From the NCBI RefSeq assembly GCF_028009165.1, contig NC_079246.1:2790001-2854000 (forward strand): DNA of 64,000 bases, written 5' to 3'. Shown here piece by piece: positions 54,018 to 64,000 of the stretch (its first letter is position 1; each line of letters starts with the position of its first letter). This stretch comes from Akanthomyces muscarius (lineage: Eukaryota; Ascomycota; Sordariomycetes; Hypocreales; Cordycipitaceae). The position numbers and the translations under genes are program-made. The notes beneath the pieces were generated by a model. The model was not told the origin of the DNA and did not search any database. It was given only the letters and a program-made list of their open reading frames with translations.

Positions 54018-54859
54018 TTTGGAAAATTTGAACGAGTTTGCGATAATATCTTTGCTGTTTGTCGTAAGAGAATTTAGGCGGGCAGATTTCAAACAGTTTC
54101 TCGCGCCAGTAATCATTAGCTCTTTGTATCCTCTTTGTATCCTCTTTGTCGTTTGAAGCGATTCTCCTCGTCAAGGCCACTCAGTCGCAAGGTATGAACT
54201 TCTGTCCTCCAGGTCACGCAGTGCGAATCTCCGAATAAAGACTTTAATGATCGAGATCTTGGAAGGGAGAACTCGCGCTTTTATAAATTTCCCCGCCGTG
54301 TGCGCAGCGCTCATGTGAACGGGACTTCAGCAAACGGCAAAAGTTGGCTCCAGGAACGAGGCATTCTTTGCCCCACCCTACCCTAGGTAGCTGCGTGTTG
54401 TGACTCAGTCAGGCAAGCTGCGAGGCGCAAACTGCCTAACGGTCATACGGCCTCATTTTCGTCTCACAAACAAGCTCTGGCCTAGAAGTATGAGTCCTCG
54501 CCGAGTATCAATAGCACACTCGCTTGTGTTTCTTCTGTCAGTGACAGATCCTGCTACACTTTCGTGGGTATTGGTGGCATAGCAGTAGGGAATCGGAGTG
54601 CGAGCGGCACATTATGCAAGCATTAAAAAATGTAAAATGAAATTTTGTACCGCGAGTGTGCTTTCCTAGTTGCCATCCAAACACGACAAATTTCATCTGC
54701 AGCCCTCCCTCTACTTGTTGTGCATGCATCGCCACTGCAAGCATATTTGACAGCTCTGCATAGATAGGTCTCCGTACGGTGGCATACTAAACCTAGCTTA
54801 CCCACTTCGCGGGCGTCAATTTTTTCCCCTACACTGCAAACAGCGCCAACATAAGCAAA
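54018..54859. other. Divergent promoter, TRL1 and ankyrin gene
   Basis: 842 bp (743 if TRL1 starts at 54116). TGACTCA (Gcn4/Cpc1-type) at 54401-54407, CCCTAGGTAG near 54381. No gene. Confidence 0.65.
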
Positions 54860-55504
54860 ATGTCGTCGAATCCATTTTTGCTGGCTGCAGACAACAATCC
54901 ATCTCTTATTCCTCTTCTGACAGGGAATCCAGAGATTGCAAAGTCACAAGACGAGCACGGATACTCTTTGGTCCACGCCGCTGCGAGCTACAATCATCTC
55001 GATCTTCTTCGGGTACTAGTCAATGAGCTAAATGTCGACGTCAACATCAAGGACGAGGACAACGAAACTGCTCTCTTCGTGGTAGAGACCGTTGAAGCGG
55101 CTAAGGCCTTGGTTGAACTGGGGATTGATGTGCAGCACAAGGGCCTCGAAGGGCTCACAGCCGCAGAGAAGATTGAGGGCGAGGCTGACTTCCCAGAAGT
55201 GGCGACTTACCTGAACTCTCTCAGCCCTGGACAGGCTGCCCAGCAAAGCAGCTCAGGCGCCTCTGCACTCCCGCCCGGAATCGTGCCGCCTCCGGAAGGC
55301 ATGCAAGTTACGTTTGGAACAATGAACGAGGCCGAGGTCCCAACCGAGGTGGACGAGGAGTTTCAGCGCCGTATCGAGGAGCTCGCCCAGCGGGATGATT
55401 TCAACACACCAGAAGGTCAAGCAGATCTAAGAAAACTCGTCGAGGATGCTATTACGGATCAGGGTCTCGGCGAAGAGAGAAGTACTAGGCCGAAGCGAGT
55501 ATAA
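54860..55504 (+). CDS. Small ankyrin-repeat protein, YCR051W-like
   Basis: Single exon, 214 aa. Residues 1-115 hold about three ankyrin units: NNPSLIPLLTGNPEIAKSQD, EHGYSLVHAAASYNHLDLLR, VLVNELNVDVNIKDEDNETA and AAKALVELGIDVQHKGLEG. The second half is acidic, Pro/Glu-rich, with EFQRRIEELAQRDDFNTPEG and a short basic end. Size and layout match yeast YCR051W and its S. pombe counterpart, which are uncharacterised. It is convergent with RPP40: only three bases separate the two stop codons. Confidence 0.85.
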   Translation: MSSNPFLLAADNNPSLIPLLTGNPEIAKSQDEHGYSLVHAAASYNHLDLLRVLVNELNVDVNIKDEDNETALFVVETVEAAKALVELGIDVQHKGLEGLTAAEKIEGEADFPEVATYLNSLSPGQAAQQSSSGASALPPGIVPPPEGMQVTFGTMNEAEVPTEVDEEFQRRIEELAQRDDFNTPEGQADLRKLVEDAITDQGLGEERSTRPKRV

Positions 55505-55507
55505 AAT

Positions 55508-56799
55508 TTAGCTATGTTTGATATCCCACATCAGATATCTCGAGCTCTGGCCCGGAGGTTTCAACACAGTAATTTCGCTTCTGCCTCCCAGTCCACTCGC
55601 CGCCATATCAGTTGCGCTTATTGCGAACCAAGACTCTTCCGGGCATGCCGTCATTAATGCAGAGGTCAGATTCGACACCCATGAAGAACTCAAGAGCCCA
55701 TTCCAACTGATCTGGCCAACGCTCATTTCTCCGACCGGGTAGCTTGGTACGGTGTACCGCGATAGATACGGATCGATGTCGTCATTGAAAAGCACTCTGG
55801 GGCTTCTAAGTCTCACTAATGAAATCCATTCATACAGCTCTACTGCTGTGTCTGAACCTTCTGGTCCGTTGTCTCGGAAGCTTGGCATCGAGGGCGTTAT
55901 GACTTGATGTGTTTTGACATGGTGGGCAATATCTAGTCTCGACAGCACCTTTTCGTAGGATAAGTTGCCGATTGTTATTGGCGTATCGGCTAAAATCATT
56001 GTCAGTACAGGCAGAGGATGCGGGTAACAAGGCTTACATGGATTCTCCAGGGTGCATATCCAGTTCACCGGTGTGTCTGATATGTTCTTGCAGCCGTAGA
56101 CCAGTCGGTCAAAGCCTCGCTTGCCATGTTGCATAGATGGACTTTGCAAGTCGTATGTGACAACTATTCAGTGTCAGACTATGAGCCCTCGGCCAAGCTT
56201 TAATACTTACACCACTTTGACCGCAACTCTCTAGTGCCAGTCCGTTCGTCGAGCTTGCCGGTTAGACCCGAACTCTCATATGCTTCTCTATCGAGATGCA
56301 GCTTAAGCTTTCCTTTGTTGTATGTTAGATTCGGGTGAAGTGTGTTCATCGCAGCTTCTTGTACCTCTGTGGAGTGAGAAGGTATTGCCTGTGGTGGGAT
56401 TCCCTTCCGACAGCATGGAGATGTTTCCTGCGGAATGTTAGCACCTTCCTCTTGCGATTTATGCCTCCTCTTGCCTGTTTTGACATGTTCTAGAAAAAAT
56501 GCCTTTTCGAATATTTGACCTAGTGTGGCATTGACCCTGTAAAACTGTGCAGGTGTGCGCTGCGCCAGTTGCTCCAAAGCAGCACTCCAGCTGTCGGGCG
56601 ATATTATATCAACCTGTCTGTTGTTATTAACTGCTCGATTGAATATAACTATGGCTGGAGTTACCCTGTGTATGAATTCTTTACTGCGAAAGCTGGCCAC
56701 CGGACGTCGTTTCGCCTGTGATAGCCCTGTTTCGATGATTCCCACTGTGAATATGCATCGCGTTTTCTGGTACACCGATGGCACTGCGTGTATATTCAT
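55508..56799 (-). CDS. RPP40: RNase P/MRP subunit Rpp40-like
   Basis: Rpp40 is a protein subunit of RNase P, which removes tRNA 5' leaders. Exons (minus) 56799-56211, 56163-56038 and 55989-55508, 398 aa. N-terminus MNIHAVPSVYQKTRCIFTVG, then FRSKEFIHRVTPAIVIFNRA and KGKLKLHLDREAYESSGLTG. The C-terminal part has the family-typical VELYEWISLVRLRSPRV and DDIDPYLSRYTVPSYP with SWVSNLTSALM. The recognition rests mainly on this YEW...LRSPRV...DPYLS block. An open frame extends upstream to 56994, but there it overlaps the TRM11 promoter and is not protein-like. Sits head-to-head with TRM11, another tRNA-processing gene (286 bp between ATGs). Confidence 0.8.
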
Positions 56800-57084
56800 T
56801 TTTCTGCAGGGTTTCCTTCTTTTCCTCTGATTTACTGTCCGGCGTAGTTTGGGTGCTTTGAGATGCTGGCTTATGGAAGCCAAGTTGACCAGCCGCGTTT
56901 TCGAGCCAGTGCCACAAAATTTCTCGACAGTCCCACTTACCCTGCACTTGGACGACAACCTGCGATTCACCAGCTTTTGAGCTCTACTACGCATTGCTGT
57001 TGCTCGAAAAGTTACTTTTGCTACGCTGTGGTTGCGGCGTCTGTGGTTCTAAGGACCTGCCTGTCTGTGGTAGCAACCGCAGCC

Positions 57085-58560
57085 ATGATGGACTTCATCA
57101 TCAAGTTTGCGCAGGCTCACGAAACCTTTCGCATTCCCGAAATCGAAGCACTCGCCACGATCGAAAATATACCACTGAAAATCATCCAATCAGATGAAGC
57201 GGTAAGATGCCCGGCATATAATAACCACAATATACTGACAGCTGGCAGTCCCCCATATGCATTGTGCAACTGCCCTCTGCAGACGCAGCAAAGAAACTCA
57301 TTCGTCGATCCATCATGGCACAGTCAATTCATGAACTATGGGGCTCTGGCAAAAACATGGAAGAGCTCAACGAATCCGTCAGAGCGACAAGTAGCACAGA
57401 GTGGCCAAGATACAAGAACTCATCCTTCAAGTTTGTGTTTGATTCGTATCAAGGGTCGCGTTCCAAGTCCAGCCAGCTGTCTGTGATCAACAACTTCCAG
57501 TATCTGCCGTTTGAAGGACCTATTATCATGAAGAACCCAGATGAGATCTTCACCATATTAGAGCTCTGGCCGTGGAATAGCGTTCCGATGGGAGTCGAGC
57601 ACCCAGACTACTATCACCTGGGACGCTTTATTGCCAATTCAGCTCGCGACGTTGTGCTCAAATTTGACCTGAAGAAACGACAGTACATATCGACAACGAG
57701 CATGGACTCCGAGCTTGCCCTGATAACTGCGAACATCGCACTGGCTGCCCCTGGAAAAATATTCTACGACCCCTTCGTTGGAACAGGGTCATTTCCTATT
57801 GCATGTGCTCACTTTGGTGCAGTCAGCTGGGGCAGTGATATAGATGGACGAAGCATCCGAGGCGAGGGCAACGAAAAAAGCCTCAAGGGGAACTTCGGAC
57901 AATACGATATCCAGTCATTCCTGGGCGATGTCTTCGCAGCCGATGTCACAAATAGCCCAATCTGCAGACGGAGAGTCTGGGACGGCATAGTCTGTGATCC
58001 GCCATACGGGGTAAGAGAAGGACTGCGAGTACTAGGAATAAAAGATCCAGAGAAAACGCCGTGGCTGGTCGAACGTGGCCTTAAGCATGGGATGTGAGTT
58101 ACCGCTACCGTAAAGAAGCTGAACAGCTGCTGACGTGCACAGGGAATTTGATTACGTGCCACCAAAGAAACCGTATAGTTTCCTGGCAATCCTCGACGAC
58201 ATCCTCGTACTTGCAGTGGAAACACTGGTTGACAACGGAAGACTTTCGTTCTGGATGCCCACAGCCAACGAAGAAGACCAACAAATTTCTGCCCCAGCAC
58301 ACCCTAGTCTCGAGATCGTGGCAAACTGCGTCCAGGTATTCAACAAATGTAAGCTTGTCGCGCCGAGATGCTGACCCGCACTAACATCAACAGGGTCCCG
58401 AAGACTGATTACGTACCGGCGCAGACCGGATTCAGAGGTGTCCAAGGAAGCACTCGAGCTGTATGCCGACAGGGAGATCATCAGTGAAGTTGGAACCACG
58501 GCCAACGAACTGAACCCGTTTCGTCGCGGGTATTTTAGAAAATTCCAAAGTGATAGCTAA
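57085..58560 (+). CDS. TRM11: tRNA guanosine-2-N-methyltransferase Trm11 (m2G10)
   Basis: Catalytic subunit that with Trm112 methylates N2 of G10 in tRNAs. Exons 57085-57201, 57249-58093, 58143-58348 and 58394-58560, 444 aa. N-terminal THUMP-like half starting MMDFIIKFAQAHETFRIPEI; Rossmann methyltransferase half with SAM motif ISTTSMDSELALITANIALA and FYDPFVGTGSFPIACAHFGA, an acidic SWGSDIDGRSIRG, and the catalytic DPPYG near residue 307. C-terminal blocks: EFDYVPPKKPYSFLAILDDI, GRLSFWMPTANEED and NPFRRGYFRKF. Start chosen at the first ATG of MMDF. Shares a 286-bp divergent promoter with RPP40. Confidence 0.95.
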
Positions 58561-58816
58561 AAGCTAGATGCAGGACTTGTCAACCAAACTGGCTCCCATA
58601 ATATCCGAAATCAACAGCTCCAGTTCCAGCTCAAAAGCAAAACCCCATCGATCAGTTTCAATATAGTTCAAGTCGATTAACAAACCCAATACCATGCATG
58701 TTGCAAACCCCATGAGATAAAACAAGTCGTAATGATATCTGCGCACTGCTAGATGTGCTAGTCGGCCTCGGTAGCAAACCAGCAGCTCACCGATGCGTCG
58801 TCCCCGGGCATAAAAG

Positions 58817-60069
58817 TCATCGAAACTCCATGGCCATAAAGCACCCTCGATCAGGGACGTGCTTCAGCTCCAGCTGTTGAAATCTGCGAAACGTAAGCGT
58901 TGTATCACAATAGACGCGGAACCAACATACTTTTCGCTCTTTGAGTGGAAGTAGATGCCGTTGACTTCTCCCCTGACCTGGTTGAAGCATATATAGTAGA
59001 AACCCTCGAAGCTGGCTCCATGAATCGTGCGAACGCGATGATCTGGAACCAGAAAGTGCTCCTTCCATCGCATAAATATATGCTCTTTTTGGGCAACATC
59101 GGGTATAACGACAGACCCCTTTTTTGCCTGCTTCTGGTACGGTCGAAATGCGTCAAACTTGGACCAATGGCTCAAGTCCACCTTGGAATTGGCACCCCAG
59201 TCGTCGTGCTGTGTGAAGAAGCTGTACCTTGCTCCGATGATTTCGCCTTCAAAGTATGTGGTGAGAGTTGGATGATCTTCGGTGAGACCTAGTACAGATA
59301 TCAGTTTGACCATTTACTAACAGCGCAGGAAAGCCTGGCGACGGAAGTAGACGCACCTTGAATGCGCAGATAGCCGCATAAGAATGACTCGCGCATGTCG
59401 ACATACTTGATTTCGACTTGAACCTCGTATACCTGCCGTTCAGACTGTTGTGTGCCGTGGAATTTGGTGCCCGGTCGCAGATACGAACATGGACTAAACG
59501 GAATGGACTGGGATTCGTTAGTTTTTGTCTCATGCCAGCGCGAAGATGGAGCGTACTCTTTTATTGGAATAGTCAAGGCCAGTATAGCATGAACTCTGTG
59601 TGTCGTCACAACATGTGTCGAACTCGCTGTCGGCAGCTTCTTCTAGGCCGACCTTATTGGCCGGGGAAGGGCTGCCCGCAGTAGCCCTTTGATCAATGCT
59701 AGGCCGGCGCTCAAGCTCTCGCTGCTTGCCGTTGCCGAGGTCGGGAGGGGGCGAAGTTGCGCCGGTCGCGCTGGATTGAGGGCGTGGGGACACTGTAGTC
59801 GCCCTCGATGACGGTTCGGCGGAGATGCGATCGTCTGTTACCAAAGAGTCCTCTCTTATCATGGCTCGTGTTTGCTCTGAGCCGATAGACGGAGCCTCGC
59901 CAGGCGACTGGCTCCGCCTGTCCGAAGCCGACTCCAGCCCAGGAGTCATTTCTTCACGGGCTGTCTGGCTGCTGTGAGATGAATGCTGTAGTTCGTCGGG
60001 ACAAGTCGAAAAGTTGTAAGAGGGCGGCGACGAGGGATCGAGCGGCGGTTCCGAGGATGGTGTCGGCAT
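58817..60069 (-). CDS. GID4: Gid4/Vid24, substrate receptor of the GID/CTLH ubiquitin ligase
   Basis: Recognises Pro/N-degrons and directs gluconeogenic enzymes for degradation in yeast. Exons (minus) 60069-59557, 59507-59357, 59288-58931 and 58883-58817, 362 aa. Residues 1-165 are disordered and rich in Ser, Pro and Glu. The beta-barrel follows: SYLRPGTKFHGTQQSE, VEIKYVDMRESFLCGYLRIQ, GLTEDHPTLTTYFEGEIIGA, DLSHWSKFDAFRPYQKQAKK, HIFMRWKEHFLVPDHRVRTI, GASFEGFYYICFNQVRGEVN and GIYFHSKSEKFQQLELKHVP. All match Vid24-domain order. Protein ends soon after the domain, as usual. Convergent with TRM11. Confidence 0.96.
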
Positions 60070-61193
60070 TATTGCGACCTAGCGGACGGTGACAATCAAC
60101 GATGACGGCGGAAAATCGTCAGCGCAGAAGACGTCGTTAACCAAACTGGCTGCAAAGACACCCAATTCAACTGCAGTACTGAACCGGCGATTGCGCTTTC
60201 CAAGTTGCGCTGTTAAGTTGCCCAAAGGGTGCGGCGACGATATCACCAGGCGTGACAGATTGACTGAGAGCGGATCATTGAACTGGACCTGAGCCGTCGT
60301 CTGGGGATCGCATGCCCAGATCGCCTTGACCGCAGAATCGGATCGCGCTCCGACACAAGCAGAGGAGCGATGGTGGATAGTAGCTTGGTCGATTAGATAA
60401 AGGCTGTAGGGTCCAAGGCAGAGAGCGAAAAATGAAGAATGACTGGGAGGCGAATTCGGGTTGACATGTGTGTGGAGAAACTGGACACTGATAAAGTGAC
60501 GGGTGCCCTGCGGCGCAGCTCCAGCCAGGAGCAGTTGGGCGGGATTGAGGCGACGAGCGTCAAGTTGTCACTTTTAGGTACTGCTTGGCGCCAGTGCCCG
60601 CAGGATGTACCCGCCTCTACATGGTGTGTGGGTGATCTTGAAGCCCAGCGGTGCCCCCGACTGAACCAGTTTCCCAACTGGGTCTAGAACTAGTCGAATC
60701 CCACGTCGCATCTTTGCGCCGTAGAGAGGGTTCTACACATTGACAGATAAATAGACGATGCAAAGATCGGCGAAGTTGGCACGGGTTCATGTCGAGTGTA
60801 GTGTACTATGTAGCTGTCTTGGGCCTGTCTTCACGGCGAACGCTACGGGAAGCTGCAGCGGCAACCGGCGTGCATCTCTGTGCAACGGCACTGGCTTTTC
60901 GCTTTGTGTGACTGGTACCTATAATTTTGTCCGCTCTGAGACAGTCATGGAACAAACACACTGAGAGCCAAGCCTGCAGTGCCGATGCAATGATGGGGTA
61001 GCGAAGAGCGCCAATATTCCGCATCGCATTCGCACAATTGTCCAATGGCCAAAGCAGACATTCGGACAGTACAAAATACCAAATATAAGAGCATCTTCCC
61101 CGTTCACCTATAGTATATTTATGCGCATCATGCAATTGTGCACCAGCGATGCCATTCCTGGCCCAAACACCGTAACTCCATTTTGGGTATCAA
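60070..61193. other. Intergenic 1.1 kb, GID4 promoter and mago 3' flank
   Basis: No gene recognised. Short frames at 60089-60292 and 60758-60964 look random. No repeat or RNA seen. Confidence 0.6.
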
Positions 61194-61911
61194 TCAAATA
61201 GGCTTAATCTTGAAATGCAATGCGATGAGGCTGAAAACAAGGGCCTTTAAATCTTGGACAAGGTAATAAAAAACTCGGAGGCCTTCGGGGTCGGCGGACT
61301 CGGTGACGTCAACTAAAGATCCTATTTTGGCGGTCTTTGGCTGTTAGCAATTTGCCGATTTTCCAACATTTATGTACGAACCTCGAATGAGATGTGGTCA
61401 TTGCCGAGTCGAATTTCGAGCTGCTGACGACCGTCCTTATTTTTCTGCGGCCATTTGGAATCGTCTTCCCTATGAATGGTTAGAACGAGCAGAGGTCACC
61501 GTGCGCGAGGGTTTCCTTACTTGACAATTTCGCTGGATTTGATGATGCGCTTAATTTCGTCGATAATGGTAGCGCTCACGCACACTATGCAATCTTGTTA
61601 GCAGTTGTATGAGCACATCGTCGAGTTGGTGAGCGCGAACTCTCTTTGCGAATCAAGCTATCATTTCGGTAATTCGAGTTATTGGCGTATCGTGCAACCG
61701 CGCTGCGACCATCTCCTAGAACCCTAATATCGAATTCTGTCAAACATTAGCCATTGTCCATTCAAGCATGTGAAGCACAACCAACCAAGGAACTCGTGTC
61801 CGAAGCGACCCGAGTGGCCAGAACTAAGACAATGATAAGCACATCAATCCAGAAGATAGGTAAGTCGACTCACTAGTATCGCAGGTAGAACGGCTCATTG
61901 GAGGAACTCAT
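61194..61911 (-). CDS. MAGO: Mago nashi homologue (exon-junction complex)
   Basis: Core exon-junction-complex protein that pairs with Y14/RBM8. Exons (minus) 61911-61874, 61823-61786, 61736-61641, 61584-61521, 61469-61382 and 61334-61194, 154 aa. Near-invariant sequence: [80 protein letters not shown] and [20 protein letters not shown], ending HFKIKPI. Six exons of 38-141 nt make it the most intron-dense gene of the window, with five introns in about 0.7 kb. Shares a 392-bp divergent promoter with SEC26. Confidence 0.97.
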
Positions 61912-62303
61912 GGCTGCGACTTGCTCGTCACAGAAATTTGGCCAAGCTGTAATTGCACCTCTCTCTGGAGCTTCCAGTCGCCATGGTGGGGCAAGGTGGG
62001 CGATGGAATCACGTGCATCCACACTCCACGTTCCCCCTCGCTTATTAGTGCCACCTGTCCAGCGGTGCTGGTAAGGAGCAGCCAGATCACCACGAAGCTG
62101 AAGGTGCCAATTTCAGAGCTTGCCCATACTACTGCTGGCGACTCTGGCGGCTTCAGCATTGGCATTGTTATTGAGATCTGCCTGCTCATGGCCAAGACTT
62201 GCAATTGAAAATCAAGCGCCTGTTCATCACTACGACTGCGGACGAACTACGAACCCCTGATCTATTACGCCTACCATCTTCAGAAGCCTGGCAAGAAGCA
62301 ATC
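61912..62303. other. Divergent promoter, mago and SEC26
   Basis: 392 bp; no gene. An in-frame stretch upstream of SEC26 is unlikely to be coding. Confidence 0.65.
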
Positions 62304-64000
62304 ATGTCCGGATTTCTGGAAAACGCGTATAGTCTCGTCCACCAGGACAATGCGGCAGACGTGCCCTCTGTCTCTGATCTGCGCATGCAGCTGGAAAAGG
62401 GCACAGACGAGAGCAAGGTCGACACAATGAAGCGCATCCTGACAATCATGCTCAACGGCGACTCCATGCCGACACTCCTTATGCACATTATTCGATTCGT
62501 CATGCCGTCCAAGTACAAGCCCCTCAAGAAGCTTCTGTACTTTTACTACGAAATTTGTCCCAAGCTAGACTCTTCCGGCAAGCTCAAGCAAGAAATGATT
62601 CTTGTCTGGTACTACTCGACGCGCACCCCTCATCGCATGATCTTCACTGACTGAACTGTGTAGCAACGGTATTCGCAATGACTTGCAGCATGCCAACGAG
62701 TACATTCGAGGCAACACTTTGCGATTCCTCTGCAAGCTGCGCGAGCCCGAACTTATCGAGCCCCTGCTCTCGTCTGCACGATCCTGCCTCGAGCACCGCC
62801 ATGCATATGTTCGCAAAAACGCCGTCTTTGCCGTCTCGTCGATATACCTGCACTCGCCCTCCCTCATTCCCGATGCCGCAGACCTGATCTCTGCTTTCCT
62901 CAGCGGCGAGACGGACGCTACCTGCAAGCGCAACGCATTTGCTGCACTATCCAGCATTGATCACGACGCTGCGCTTGTGTACCTCAGCTCCGTCTTTGAC
63001 GGTATTCCGAACGCTGACGATCTGCTGCAGCTTGTTGAGCTGGAGTTCATTCGCAAGGATGCTGTTCAGAACTCACAGAACAAGGTAGGTCGAACTAAAG
63101 TTATCCTTGGGTTCTACTGACTTGAGATAGGCGCGCTACCTCCGACTCATTTTCGACCTTCTCGAAGCAAACGCGTCTACTGTCGTCTACGAAGCGGCAT
63201 CGTCACTGACCGCACTTACAAACAACCCCGTCGCTGTCAAGGCTGCTGCCGGCAAATTTATCGAACTCAGTATCAAGGAGTCCGACAACAATGTCAAGCT
63301 CATCGTACTCGACCGCGTTGACCAGCTGCGCAAGAAGAATGAAGGGATTCTGGACGACCTTGTCATGGAGATTCTCCGAGTTCTCTCCAGTACCGATATT
63401 GATGTGCGCAAAAAGGCCCTAGAGATTGCCCTCGAGATGGTCTCCAGCAAGAACGTCGAGGAGGTCGTCCTGCTTCTCAAGAAGGAACTTTCCAAGACGG
63501 TCGACCAAGAGTACGAAAAGAACGCCGAGTACCGGTCGCTCCTCATCCACTCGATTCACCAGTGCGCCATCAAATTCTCCGAAGTGGCCGCCAGCGTTGT
63601 CGAGCTGCTCATGGACTTCATTAGCGACTTTAACAACGCGTCCGCTGTCGATGTCATCAACTTTGTGAAGGAGGTAGTCGAGAAGTTTCCCGCTTTGCGC
63701 ACCATTATTGTCGAGAGACTTGTCTCGACATTGAGCGAGGTCCGTGCCGGCAAGGTCTACAGAGGTATCCTGTGGATAATTGGCGAATATTCGCTGGAAG
63801 AAAAGGATATTCGCGATGCCTGGCGCCGTATCCGTGCTAGTCTTGGCGAGATCCCCATCCTAGCCTCTGAGCAGCGCCTGCTGGAGGAGCAGGATGGCGA
63901 CGAAAAGGAATCGCAGCAGCCAAATGGAGAATCGAAGGCTGCGGCACCCACCGGATCCCGCAAGGTCCTCGCCGACGGAACCTATGCTACCGAAACTGCT
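62304..64000 (+). CDS. SEC26: Coatomer subunit beta, Sec26 (3' partial)
   Basis: Beta-COP of the COPI coat (Golgi-to-ER and intra-Golgi transport). Exons 62304-62608, 62664-63084 and 63131 to beyond the window; 532 residues visible of about 950-970. Adaptin-like HEAT solenoid: ENAYSLVHQDNAADVPSVSD, DTMKRILTIMLNGDSMPTLL, MHIIRFVMPSKYKPLKKLLY, FYYEICPKLDSSGKLKQEMI, NEYIRGNTLRFLCKLREPEL, CLEHRHAYVRKNAVFAVSSI, DATCKRNAFAALSSIDHDAA, VKLIVLDRVDQLRKKNEGIL and VYRGILWIIGEYSLEEKDIR, with SLGEIPI then an acidic linker. The appendage domain lies outside. The start MSGFLENAYSL matches fungal beta-COPs. Confidence 0.96.

Noticed and set aside
56800..56994. 65-residue N-terminal extension of RPP40
   Set aside because: Basic, low-complexity sequence overlapping the TRM11 promoter; MNIHAVPSVYQ is the family-like start.
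60758..60964. 68-codon plus-strand frame in the GID4-mago interval
   Set aside because: Cys-rich but without pattern, signal peptide or conserved spacing.

Overview
This window is a gene-dense piece of a filamentous ascomycete nuclear chromosome, most likely a Sordariomycete and plausibly Hypocreales. The evidence is short introns (mostly 45-100 nt) with GTNNGT donors, CTAAC/CTGAC branch sites and YAG acceptors, intron-bearing ribosomal protein genes, fungal-type proteins (Trl1 tRNA ligase, Ish1, Ost3), and TAGGTA/TACCTA microrepeats between genes. I assembled 29 protein-coding genes with about 81 introns. Both edge genes (GCN1, SEC26) are cut by the window. No transposase, CRISPR array, secondary-metabolite cluster or rRNA gene is visible, and I found no convincing tRNA gene.

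Layout. 1-9.7 kb (+): GCN1 3' part, RPL19, mitochondrial-type serine hydroxymethyltransferase. 10.1-12.6 kb (-): one long gene fusing isochorismatase-like, AlkB-like and GST-C-like domains. 13.5-16.7 kb (+): TAF8 and RACK1/CPC-2, whose last intron appears to carry a U24-type C/D snoRNA. 17.3-18.5 kb (-): OST3. 18.8-22.3 kb (+): an unrecognised coiled-coil protein and the MRM2 rRNA methyltransferase. 22.5-27.6 kb (-): RPL18, a mitochondrial carrier, an Srp1-like SR protein. 28.2-30.5 kb (+): sterol O-acyltransferase. 30.7-32.8 kb (-): fimbrin. 33.5-43.2 kb (+): RING-like/ankyrin protein, DDHD phospholipase, SRAP (HMCES-type) protein, Ish1. 43.5-48.7 kb (-): ERB1, RPT5. 49.1-51.4 kb (+): mitochondrial uL10m, a DUF4870-like membrane protein. 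51.6-58.6 kb: TRL1 (-), ankyrin protein (+), RPP40 (-), TRM11 (+). 58.8-64 kb: GID4 (-), mago nashi (-), coatomer beta SEC26 (+).

How the genes relate. Almost all are housekeeping genes. Translation and its control are over-represented: GCN1 and RACK1/CPC-2 (general amino-acid control), RPL18, RPL19, ERB1, MRM2 and uL10m. TRL1, RPP40 and TRM11, all tRNA maturation, lie within 7 kb. Several pairs are divergent with short shared promoters, and one convergent pair leaves only 3 bp between stop codons.

What deserves a second look: the three-domain fusion gene with Gly at the expected nucleophile position; the intronic U24-like snoRNA; a cloverleaf-like element near 6.6 kb; a 107-bp inverted-repeat (MITE-like) element; a probable GC-AG intron required to keep the catalytic Glu of MRM2; a 16-bp palindrome combining two Cpc1/Gcn4 sites and an E-box upstream of RPL19; and several in-frame stop-free introns. 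I did not find a clearly new multi-gene system. Exon boundaries were read by eye from splice signals and reading frame; no alignment or expression data were available.
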